This document shows positions 10,874 to 23,800 of a DNA stretch of 64,000 bases, piece by piece (the first letter of the stretch is position 1; each line of letters opens with the position of its first letter). Source of the DNA: Oopsacas minuta. Lineage: Eukaryota; Porifera; Hexactinellida; Lyssacinosida; Leucopsacidae. Made by a program: the position numbers and the translations under genes. The notes beneath the pieces are model-generated. The model saw nothing but the letters and a program-made list of their open reading frames with translations, did not search any database and was not told the DNA's origin. The stretch lies in assembly GCA_024704765.1 (NCBI GenBank), contig JAKMXF010000222.1:434001-498000 (forward strand), written 5' to 3'.

Positions 10874-11205
10874 CTCCTTGCTACGGTCTTGTTAGTAATT
10901 GATAAAGATTTAACAGTGTAGCCAACCATAGACCCCAAGTGGCCAGCATTTGGTTGGCAAACCAGCGGACCAGCCAAGTCAGAATAAAACCATAATATTA
11001 ATATAATATTTGAATTAGCAAGTAAAATAAAGATTAATACAAAAATATTACGTAATAGCTGGGGAAATAATGTATACACATATTCTAGTTATAAAATAAT
11101 ACATACACATATTCTAGTTATAAAATAATACATACAAAGTCCAAATATTCACAAAAAATAATCACAAATTAACTATAGTGCTGTATCCTATTTGTTCTCT
11201 TTATC
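10874..11205. other. 3' flank / 3' UTR of the receptor gene
   Basis: No gene is seen. It contains a 29-base tandem duplication at 11074-11131 (unit begins ATACACATATTCTAG). It probably holds the receptor's 3' untranslated region on the minus strand. Confidence 0.4.
11074..11131. repeat. 29-base tandem duplication
   Basis: Two adjacent identical 29-base units, each beginning ATACACATATTCTAG, lie downstream of the receptor stop codon. Confidence 0.85.
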
Positions 11206-11897
11206 TCACTGAGAACCTCTGATATCGTCATAATCTTTAGAGGTGGGATTCATTACCTTATATGATTTCTCAGTATGTTCCTTAAGCGGAATACAGTCAT
11301 AAAAAGGATTAGAGATTCCATAAGAATTATTTCTCGTGATAGAATCAGATCCTGTAGCATGAGCTCCGGTATAGACAGCGTTACTAAATACTGAGCTATT
11401 AGCCTCATTCATCCGCTGGATGACAGAATCGTTAGAGTATAACTTTGAAGAAGGTTCAGTATGAAAAGGATTGTGATGAATTTCCTCATCAACAGGAGAG
11501 TCATCATAATTTTCTATACAAATTGAGCACAATAAAGTATAAATACATTCACCCAATAGTTCGCAGTGAATAAAAGCTATTTATGTTTTATCCGAATATT
11601 TTTCCTATGCAATTAGTACAAGAAATTATAATCTGTTTTGTAGGAAAGTAAGTACTAACCAAGAGTGCATCAAAATCCGCGTGCATATTAAACCAATTCT
11701 ACTCTAAGGATACGTACTAAGTATAATTATCAAATATATTTCTAAATACACAACTGTGACGAGGTACACACCAATCGGATTCATTTACTCGTACTCACCT
11801 TGAGTGTGATCCTTAATCGGGCTAGTGAGATAAGTGGGATTAGCGAAACCATCAAAAGCTGACATATTGGTAGAATCAGATCTTACAACATCGATCT
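11206..11897 (-). CDS. Receptor cytoplasmic tail exons (NPF motifs)
   Basis: Exons 11897-11799 (99 bases) and 11513-11206 extend the tail past the helix-7 exon, all in phase 1, ending DIRGSQ and TGA. The helix-7 exon could alternatively stop after IYSG, so a short isoform is possible by intron retention. The tail contains two NPF triplets (HNPFH and SNPFY), an ANPTY and a YENV. NPF binds EH-domain endocytic adaptors and NPxY-like motifs bind PTB or clathrin adaptors, so regulated internalisation is a reasonable inference. No PDZ-binding C-terminus is seen. Confidence 0.7.
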
Positions 11898-14800
11898 CTA
11901 AATATTTAATGAAAATGAAATCAAATAATTTAAATATGTAAGTTAATAGAGTAATTAATTTAAATCAGGGTTTTTCAATCTGTGGTCTTTTGACCAAATC
12001 TGATGTTCGTATTTAAGAAGTTCTACTGTATTTTGAATTTATGTCAATTGGCATTATAAATTGTAAGATATAGCTCCAAGACATATAGTGTCACTCTAGA
12101 AAAATTCAAATTATATACGATGCTGTCTGCGACAGATTGTGCAATATTAGATTTATATATTAACCTGAATATATCCCAACATTTTCATATGTAGCCCCCA
12201 TTTCAATGAATTCCTTTTTGTCATCAGTCTTTTTTGCTATTTCATGACTTCGAGGATTCATCTGATAACTGTGCTGTTTAACTTTTGTAGAGGTGATTCG
12301 TAATAATAATATTACTTCTTTAACTCTCAGAGCAATGAACACGAAGAAGAATATCCCCACTGTATCATTGAGAAGTACAAATGTCCATTCAATCACTGGG
12401 CTCTCAGTGAAAACGAATATTACTAGTGCAAACCATGGGATAGTCAGAATACATATCATTAAAGTAGTTGACAACAGTATATGCTTGATTTCATTTCGCA
12501 TTAATTCATTTTCTATCTTTTTCTTAACAACCACGAATGCAATTGATAATATGACGACCATCACGATTGTTATTGCAGCGATGACTAATACAGGAGCAAG
12601 CAACCCGATTAGGACATAATCAGTGAGAGATGGGAAACAGTGTTTTGTGACGTCAACATACACATCTAGCTTTATTGCCAAGGTTATTGCTGGGAATAAA
12701 ATAGGAAATACCCAAGCAAAGATAATAATGAATGGATAAATCTTTCTTTTCCTATCATTTCCTAGAAATTAAGATGTACACAATTAGAATTATATTGTAA
12801 TTAATTAATTATTGCATATACGTACCATAGAATATGTTATGGGGAATATTCGAAATTGGGGATATTGTATATTCTCCAGCTATGTGCGTATTTTGGAAAC
12901 TGACAGTACAATTTGTGTAATCTCCAATTTCGCATATCCCATAACATATTGTATACACCAACTTACCGTATTTGATTTTGTAAGACATGTAAAGGGCAAA
13001 TGAAAAGCACCAAGTGAACACCAGAATCCATGAATAATGAATTAAAGCAGCTATCATTTTGCATGGAAGAAAACTGATTCCGATTAAAGTAGGCTGTAAT
13101 CCGTATAATAAGAATAGCAGATTGCAAATGAGCAACGCGATACAAAGATTGAAATAAAATATATTTATTTCTATCTTGAAAAAGCCTTTCTTTCCAGCAA
13201 TGATGAATAGCAACAAAGAAGCTATCATACACAATACTGAGATAGCAGATATGAAATAACTAACTACAGCTAGATATATTTCAATAGAAGAACTTTGTGG
13301 AGTATGAGTGCTGGTAGTGAATACCGCAAAACTTGTGAAATGATCAATTATAAGGCTGGTATTTGTATTAGATGATAGCTCAGTGGTAATTCCATCCGCA
13401 ATCCAGAGATTGTCAAAAAGAAAAGTTCCAATCCTGGAATTTGAATTGTTAGCTAATGATGATGAGAAAATAATGTTAGCCTAGAAACAAACAAAGATCC
13501 AAATAATTATTCCTGTGAATAAATAATCGATTATAAGTATAAACAGATTTAGAATAACTAAACTTACATTTTCTATCAATGTTACATTTCCGTTACTACC
13601 GGGTACTATAACAACCATTATTCTAGAATCTTGCGTAGGGTCAGTCATTTCCATGTAAGACTGCGGAATTCCATGCTTTTCAATAATTGCAGTCACAAGC
13701 TGTAGATGACATATAAAGTAGAATAGAGGAATGTATAGTAGGAGGATTAGGAGCATTAAGATAAGGTAGGAAAACATTCTTAAATTTCATTTTTCACAAA
13801 TATCAGGAAAAAGATCGCTATAAAGTGATTTTAGGAATGTCCAAATTTCAGATACACATTCGATATTTCTAAAAGTAACTCACCTTTTGGCTAAATTTAG
13901 ACACAATACGTCTAAACATAGGCTCAACTAGGGTTCTTACTCTGTGTGAGTAAAGATGACGTCATGCTCACCCGCCTATACTTTGTATATTATGGTAGTG
14001 CCCGCCAAATCTGGGTGGGCACTCAAATTCCACTGTGGGCACCTGCTCACCCAAATGCCCTTTGACCCTAGTTGAGCCTATGTCTCTAAAACCTTGAAAC
14101 GTACATATTCCCGAATTATGAATTGATAAATCAATATGACACATACCTTCATGCTGGCTCTATCATCTGCCAGATTTCTAATTACATTTTCTGGAATAAT
14201 AATATAATCCTCCAATTCTGTATTTATTGGAAATGTTTCGTCAGTCAAAAGATGAGATATCGGAATATTTGCTCCGTAGATATTCACATATGTTGATTCG
14301 ACAGTAAGAGAATCACGGATTGATAAGTTTTGGAAATAATTTCTACCCAAATTATCGCATACTTTTTCAACAATTCTTAGTGCAGTGACCAAGGCTTCTG
14401 TAGCAATTGCTATTACATCCTAAAAGATAAAGGAATGAGATAGTTAAAATAAGAATTGAATCACTATTCATTCTACTTTTCGAAAATTCAGTAGACGAGT
14501 TTCTCGATTATCATAAATATTTTACCAGATCAATAGAATCAGTTGGGAGAGCAGAATTGTTCAGGCCAGTATCTTTGTTAACGATATCTCCAATTATATT
14601 CATAATACTACCAGCATCATCAACAGACATAGCTTTATCATGGTCTGTGACTATGTCGAAGAGATTTTCTACTGTATCTGCAATTTTATTTAGCATATCT
14701 TGTAACTGGTCAATATCAGTAATCGATATATTTGTCAGAATATTCGATAAGATATCAATAACTCCGTCAAATTGATCTGGATTATCCAATTCAATAATTA

Positions 14801-17800
14801 TATTATCTAGGATGTTGCTCGCATAATTATAAGTAAAAGTGATGGAGATAGTAATAGATCGGCTGGCAATTCCGAAATCATTTTCAGCTTTACAAATATA
14901 TTCTTTCCCGTCAGTTACATTACTGGTAGTAAGGGTAAGCGTAGCTCCAGTTGTTACAGGCTCGTTATTAGAGTACCAGAGGATAGTAGGGGGAGGATAT
15001 CCAGTAGCTTCACAGATAAATTGCTCGATGTATGTTAAGGAAAGCTCAGGATTTATCACCATGTCTGACAGGGGAGATGTAATGATTGGTACGGAATCTG
15101 TAAATGGAACATAAATTATGAAAAGGATAAATTTATATATGAATTTCAATGATAATATTATAGGTTAAATGGGCGCCATTTAGTAAATCTTTGTAACAAA
15201 CTCCTAATACAAATTAACTAAACATGTAAACATACCAGCTTGATGTGTTCCTATTGAAACAGCCGTACTGGGACTAGAACCAGCATCATTAGTAGCAATA
15301 ATAGTAAAAGTATAGTTGGTGAATGGTAGAAGTGAAGATACATGAATCTGACTAGATATCTCAAGTGGATAAGTTTCCATTGTATTAAGAATAATGAATG
15401 TTGTTATTTCTTGTTCTCCTTGTTGATAGGATATTGTATAGTTTCTAATGGGTCCATTCTGATGGTTAACAGAAGGAGGATACATGTTTATGAGAATTGT
15501 AGTAGAGTTTATAGTTGTAGCAGTAATGGTCTGTGGTGACTCAGTAGGAGCTAGAAAGATTCAGAAATTAAACAATGTAAGAAAGCAACACAAATACAAA
15601 TATCTATATACCTGCTATGCGTGTTCTGGTTGTAACTGTAACATTGGGACTTTCTCCAGCATCATTAATAGCAATTATACTAAATGTATATTTGGTGTAT
15701 GGTTGGAGTGAAGATATCACAATTTCACTTAACGACATGAGTGGATAAGATTGACTTGAATCTATCAATATTGATGCTGTCTCAATTGTGTTAGAATTCC
15801 ATTCAGAGTGATAGAGTATTGTAAAGTTTCGAATAGGTCCATTCTGTAGAGTGGGAGAAGGAGGAAGACAGGTTAAGAGAATAGAAGTGGAGCTCATAGG
15901 AATAGCTGTAATACTCTGTGGAGACTCAGTAGGGTCTATACATGGAAATTTATAAGTTTGGCCTGAGAGCAAAGCGAGGAACTCCAGGTGTTACCTGTAC
16001 CTATCTTGATACTTCTTAGAATAAATATTTCGCTCTATTTATCCGTAAACACCAACAAACAGTAAAATTTGTTCACAATATACCCGGATAAAGCGAACAA
16101 ATTTTCCGTTGGTGTCTACATTAACGAGGTTCGACCATACTTGTAATAATTATACAATAATCAATATCTTCTCCATCCCATCTATAGAATGTGATTCATT
16201 CATGGAGAGATCAGAGATGATATAATGCCATATCGTGGCAGAAACGTATCAATTAACAGTAGGCCAGTAGCTATTTATCGAAGAATTCAAATTATTTGTA
16301 TTGAGCTTACGTACTAAAGTACTATTACAAGTACTTTATGAAGCTTTCTGCTCGCGATATAATCAATTTGAAGTTAATGCGACAAAACTTGTGACTGAAT
16401 GATTGGTACAAAGCAAATAAAATGTTTGTTATGACTATAGAGGAACAATGGGGTTACAATTAGATTCATTACTTGGCTTGTGAATATTTGGCAAGATTAT
16501 ACTGTTACTTTTGATAAGCAATACATGTGGTAATACGTACTTGAAATCTCAACTACTTTACAAAGTAATTAAGTACAAGTACTCAAACGATTATATTTGA
16601 ACCCAACATCGGAAATGAACGGAAATACAACAAAATATCTCCGCTCAAATTGACCTCCGAATACGTATAATTTTTGGTGCCAGAAATGTGAATGGGACAA
16701 GGGTCATCAGAGAAAGGGAAATTAATGAAAGTATATATCATTACCTGATTGTAGTGTAGTAATGATAATAGGAGAACTGGTAAGACCTGCACCTACACTG
16801 CTAACAGCTGTAACTCTAATAGAGTATGTGTTATAAGCTTGTAGTTGTGTGAAGATATGTCTACCTTCTTCTAACAATGGATAGACAGGTATATTCACTG
16901 GTACAGATATTTCTTTCAATTCTGAATCAAATGGAGTTCCTTGTATTGTTATAAGATATCTCGTGATGATACCGTTCTGATAGAAAGAAGGAGGAGGATA
17001 GTACACTACAGTTATAGAAGTAGCACTATTGGAGTAAGCTGTAATGTTTTGAGGAGGATGAGAAGGTACTATAAGAAGAATTATATGAATAAAGTAGTAG
17101 ATACCTCAATAAAGAGATTCTATAATTGGTGACCATAATAATTATGTATACTCTATAACTGTTCTTACACATACGTACAGTCTTTTCAAGTGCCGCTAAT
17201 AAAGTCCCGAATATGTCCACTAAAATGTATAACAAAACATACCAGTTGGATGTGTTCCTGTTGTAATACTTGTACTGGGACTAGAACCAGCATCATTAGT
17301 AGCAATAATAGTAAAAGTATAGTTGGTGAATGGTAGAAGTGAAGATACATAAACCTGACTAGATATCTCAAGTGGATAAGTTCCCATTGTATTAAGAATA
17401 ATGAATGTTGTTATTTCTTGTTCTCCTTGTTGATAGGATATTGTATAGTTTCTAATGGGTCCATTCTGATGGTTAACAGAAGGAGGATACATGTTTATGA
17501 GAATTGTAGTAGAGTTTATAGTTGTAGCAGTAATGGTCTGTGGTGACTCAGTAGGAGCTTGAAAGATTATGAGATGAAACAATGTAAGCAACTAATACTA
17601 AATCATAATGTACGTATATACCTGCTATGTGTGTTCTGGTTGTAACTGTAACATTGAGACTTTCTCCAGCATCATTAATAGCAATTATACTAAATGTATA
17701 CTTGGTGTATGGTTGTAGTGAAGATATCACAATTTCACTTAACAACATGAATGGATAGGATTGACTTGAATCTATCAATATTGATGCTGTCTCAATTGTA

Positions 17801-20800
17801 TTAGAATTCCATTCAGAGTGATAGAGTACTGTAAAGTTTCGAATAGGTCCATTCTGTAGAGCGGGAGAAGGAGGAAGACAGGTTAAGAGAATTGAGGTGG
17901 AGTTTATAGGATTAGCTGTAACATTCTGTGGAGAATCAGTAGGAGCTAAATAATGGGAATTCATCAACTACAAGTTTGGAAGTAGTTGCTAGGCCCAAAA
18001 GGTATCAAAAAGGTATGGAGGATATATGATGTTATTTATAATAATATTGAATACATATCTACAAACGTATGATCATCACCAATTCATATGTTTATATTCT
18101 TTCTAGTTCTTATTACTATTATAGAATTTGATTCATTAATGGTAGATGGTGGGAGAATACAAACCCCTATCCCGGTAGAGCAGTGCCCATTAGCAGTAGC
18201 TATTAAAGGAAGAATTCAAAGGTTTGTATGTATAACATTTCCTCGCAGATTTACATCCCAATTATGAGTTCTGCCTAAACATTAATCAATAAATGGCACT
18301 TTTAGTACACTTACAAATTTTGGTATAAACATTCCTCAGTAACTGCATCGCATTGCAGTATTCAAGTTTTCGGAAAAATCCAAAATGAGCGCTAATATTC
18401 CAACAGCATTAAGTGTCATTATGACTAGAAGACTAGGATGAGTAATACGGTATTTGTATAAATGACTGACTTTGTGTAAAATGCTGAATGTGTGGAAAGG
18501 ATGTCCCAGAAATAGTAAATATAGAAAGCATATATAATTACCTGATTGTAGTGTAGTACTGTTAATAGCTGGACTGGTAGGACCTGAACCGGCATTGTTA
18601 ACAGCTGTAACTCTAATAGAGTATGTGTTATAAGCGTGTAGTTGTGTGAAGATATGTCTACCTTCTTCTAACAATGGATAGACAGGTATATTCACTGGTA
18701 CAGATATTTCTTCCAATTCTGAATCAAACGGAGTTCCTTGTATTGTTATAAGATATCTCGTAATGATACCGTTCTGATAGAAAGAAGGAGGAGGATAGTA
18801 TACTACAGTTATAGAAGTAGCATTGTTGGAGTGAGCTGTGATGTTCTGAGGAGGTTGAGAAGGTGCTACAAGAAGAATTGTATGAATATTCTGGAATTAC
18901 AGTAGAACTCAGATAAGACGTATCGGGTAACAAAATTAGCCTACTAACCGAAGTATGTCAGTCCCGAATATGTCTTCTATAAAGTACACTAGAATTCGGT
19001 CAAGACGAACTTGTGTCTAATAACCAATATTTTCAATAGAATTTGTATGTAAAATTTGCTGCGAGCTCCTATCCAGAGCGATTATAATATCACTAAATCC
19101 ATTAAATCACAGATGGAGCCGATAAAACGCCAAAATCTTCCTGTTGGAAGATGTAGGCAGTCAACAAATATATCGGATATGCAGAATCATGTTTTCACAC
19201 TTTTGAGTTAATAACATGTAAATATATTTGTTGTTTTAATTAATACGTATATAGTAACAACAAATAGTTGAAATCTAAATATATACGTAGACACTTGCTC
19301 TTAACAGCTACATTTGGGCAACAAAGTTCCCTAAATCTGAATTTCGTATTTTCAAGTTTCTCATATGCAAAATTTTTTGTTTTCATGAATATGAAATAAA
19401 CAAATGGTTGAAATATGTATTTATTAATTCATTTTGCAATTTTATCATTTACGAAATTCGGGGCGCGAACTACTGAGTCCAATTCGAACACAAAGTGTCG
19501 CGAGCAGCGCAACGAGAGCAAGTGAAGCGTCTGATCATGAATTAAATATGATAATACATGCATAAAATTAAGGAAGGTATTTCAAGTTAAGTTGGTGTAG
19601 TATAGGTGAATTCACATTGTAAAGATAGTGGTATAAAAAATCTAAAAAGTAAGCAATTACCTGATTGTAGTGTAGTACTGTTAATAGCAGAACTGGTAGG
19701 ACCTGCTCCCACACTGTTAACTGCTGTAACTCTAATAGAGTATGTGTTATAAGCGTGTAGTTGTGTGAAGATATGTCTACCTTCTTCTAACAATGGATAG
19801 ACAGGTAAATTCACTGGTACAGATATTTCTTTCAATTCTGAATCAAATGGAGTTCCTTGTATTGTTACAAGATATCTCGTGATGATACCGTTCTGATAGA
19901 AAGAAGGAGGAGGATAGTATACTACAGTTATAGAAGTAGCATTGTTGGAGTAAGTTGTGATGTTTTGAGGTGGTTGAGAAGGTACTATAAGAAGAATTAT
20001 ATGAATAAAGTAGTAGATACCTTAATAAAGAGATTCTATAATTGGTGACCATAATAATTATGTATACTCTATAACTGTTCTTACACATATATACAGTCTT
20101 TTCAAGTGCCGCTAATAAAGTCCCGAATATGTCCACTAAAATGTATAACAAAACATACCAGTTGGATGTGTTCCTGTTGTAATACTTGTACTGGGACTAG
20201 AACCAGCATCATTAGTAGCAATAACAATAAAAGTATAGTTGGTGAATGGTAGAAGTGAAGATACATAAATCTGACTAGATATCTCAAGTGGATAAGTTCC
20301 CATTGTATTAAGAATAATGAATGTTGTTACTTCTTGTTCTCCTTGTTGATAGGATATTGTATAGTTTCTAATGGGTCCATTCTGATGGTTAACAGAAGGA
20401 GGATACATGTTTATGAGAATTGTAGTAGAGTTTATAGTTGTAACAGTAATGGTCTGTGGTGACTCAGTAGGGGCTAAGGAGAAGATTATGACAAACGATG
20501 AAAGAGAGAAACAAAGACTAGCACGTGCATAGGATTTGTAAATCGGTGGTAATGGTAATACAAATAATCCACATAATTATGTAGGAATTTGTTTGTCTGT
20601 GTTTTCTGTTTGTTCGTTGTTAATGAAAGATTCATGGTTTAAGATATTTAATTCTAATCAATTCTGAGATGGATAGTTAAAGTAAATGTAAAGATTCGCA
20701 CTCAACGGCTATTCATGGGTAATCGAATAAACTGAATCCGAAATTGACATTATAAATATTCTCATATGAAAATTTATGGTTCTGTCAACATACTTGCCAA

Positions 20801-23800
20801 CTGTCTCGTTTTGGGTGGGATGTCCCGAATTTTTAGGCTTTTGTTGAGGGTAATGTCCCGCTTAAACTTTCCAAAAACCATAATTGTCCCTCTTTTTGGT
20901 AGTTTGGTCTACTACAAATATGCTACGTTCCGTGATGTCCCGCTAAATTAGTACTTTAGTCCCGCGTTTTCCTTCACTCAGGTTGGCAAGTATTAAAGTT
21001 AATTATGATACACTTGATATATTCAGTCAAGTTATATAGAATTATGTTTGGGTTCTTGCTAAACACGTTAAATGCATAGTTATGTGACATCTCAGAATTT
21101 TGAAATTGGAATTTAATCCAACATGCCATAAATCCTTCCTTGACAACGGATTAATAGACAAAAATGCAAATGTAAAGTGAGACTGTCCTCTAAAAGCTCT
21201 AATCAGTGATATTTGATAACTATGCAATTATCACATCCACAGGGAAATATTAGATAGTTCACAAGGTAATACCTGATTGTAAAGTAGAAATGTTGAAAGT
21301 GGGACTGGTAGGACCTGCTCCCACACTGTTAACTGCTGTAACTCTAATAGAGTATGTGTTATAAGCGTGTAGTTGTGTGAAGATATGTCTACCTTCTTCT
21401 AACAATGGATAGACAGGTAAATTCACTGGTACAGATATTTCTTTCAATTCTGAATCAAATGGAGTTCCTTGTATTGTTATAAGATATCTCGTGATGATAC
21501 CGTTCTGATAGAAAGAAGGAGGAGGATAGTATACTACAGTTATAGCAGTAGCATTGTTGGAGTAAGTTGTGATGTTCTGAGGAGGTTGAGAAGGTGCTAC
21601 AAGAAGAATTTTGTGACAAGTAGATACCAGATTTCCTTGAATAGTAACCCCCACTTGTATACTCGCCCCATTGCTGCGTCCCCAGATGGGCCTAAAATTC
21701 ATTACCGCATCCAAAGAAGAATAATTCCCCTTTATATTAGGTTATTACTGTCAGTTAAGATATATACCCATTACATTTACCTATAAGCATGATTATAGTG
21801 AGATTAACGTATTTACGAAGATCGTAACTTCCCTCTTAAAGCCGCTAGAAAGGAATAATCACCATGGCTACTATTCAAGGAAATACGGTATTCCCAGTTT
21901 GTAACAAGATAAGATGATCAATTTTGTGTACTCAGCTGCTCCTTCTCATTAGTACAGTAATTTAAAGTGCTGAAAAATTAACATACCAGTTGGATGTGTT
22001 CCTGTTGTAATATTTGTGCTGGGACTAGAACCAGCATCATTAGTAGCAATAATAGTAAAAGTATAGTTGGCGAATGGTAGAAGTGAAGATACATAAATCT
22101 GACTAGATATCTCAAGTGGATAAGTTCCCATTGTATTAAGAATAATGAATAATGATATTTCTTGTTCTCCTTGTTGATAGGATATTGAATAGTTCCTAAT
22201 GGGTCCATTCTGATGATTAGCAGAAGGAGGATATATGTTTATGAGAATTGTAGTAGAGTTTATAGTTGTAGCAGTGATGGTCTGTGGTGACTCAGTAGGA
22301 GCTAACAATACAATAAGTATATAATATATGTCTATATTCATATCAAAGTATGAATTGAATGTTCAAATAAACACAGCTTAAGAGATATTTCGGTTTGTAC
22401 ATGCTAAGTTTTGTTTCCCGTTACCAGGGATATATTAAAGTGCTCACAAGGTAATACCTGATTGTAGTGTGGAAATGTTGAAAGCTGGACTGATAGGACC
22501 TGCCCCTATACTGTTGACAGCTGTAACTCTAATAGAGTATGTGTTAAAAGCGTGTAGTTGTGTGAAGATATGTCTACCTTCTTCTAACAATGGATAGACA
22601 GGTATATTCACTGGTACAGATATTTCTTTCAATTCTGAATCAAATGGAGTTCCTTGTATTGTTATAAGATATCTCGTGATGATACCGTTCTGATAGAAAG
22701 AGGGAGGAGGATAGTATACTACAGTTATAGAAGTAGCACTGTTGGAGTAAGCTGTAATGTTCTGAGGAGGTTGGGAAGGTGCTACAAGAGTAACTTTATG
22801 AATCTAGTGGTTGATACCCCAATAAAGAGTTTCTATAATTGTCTAGCAAAAGGGTGTCCAACCTACGGCCAACCATCCAGACTATAAATCATTATTAATG
22901 AACATCGTAATATGCCAACAGCTCAAACTTCCCAAAATATTTACCTCTAACCACATGTACAGAAGCACAACTTATATAGCATATTAGTTAGAACGCCTGA
23001 AGCCCTGAACATCCAAATTAGCATAATATAATAAGGTGTGCTCTAAAGATGCTCCTACTGATAGATACAACTATACATGGACAGAATATGTCCTCTAAAA
23101 GAATATAGCAAACATACCAGCTCGATGTGTTCTTGTTGTAATACTTGTACTGGGACTAGAACCAGCATCATTAGTAGCAATAATAGTAAAAGTATAGTTA
23201 GTGAATGGTAGAAGTGAGTATACACTAATCTGACTAGATATCTCAAGTGGATAAGTTTCTATTGTATTGAGAATAATGAATAATGTTATTTCTTGTTCTC
23301 CTTGCTGATAGGATATTGTATAGTTTCTAATGGGTCCATTCTGATGGTTAACAGAAGGAGGATACATGTTTATGAGAATTGTAGTAGAGTTTATAGTTGT
23401 AGCAGTAATGGTCTGTGGTGACTCAGTAGGAGCTAAGATTAAGTATAATAAATACATACTAAAGTAAACTCCTGTTATAGCAAAATCGAATATAGTGAGA
23501 CTCCTCGTTAGAATGAAGTAGCTCTCTAAGGTTACAATTGTGTAACTAAGTACTCTGAATTAGAATTTCGCATTTTCAAGATTCTCAAAGGAAAATTTAC
23601 CAGATACAATTTCATTGAAATTTGCCATTTATAGTAACTTTGAGGTGTCAAGTGCTGTACAACATGCTAGCACGAAGTGTTCGTCAGCCCCGCAGAGCGA
23701 AAAAGCGAAGCGCGCTCGTGAATATTTGTATCATGATAATTCACTGAAAAGAATTCTTGTAGTAGAGTCACACGATAATGGCATAACAGGAGAAATAGGA

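Noticed and set aside
10810-11079. 89-codon minus-strand frame downstream of the receptor
   Set aside because: Partly within the duplicated arm flank, no domain, no splice link to the receptor tail.
20766-20951. 61-codon plus-strand frame
   Set aside because: It lies inside the inverted-repeat element 20790-20993 within a receptor intron.
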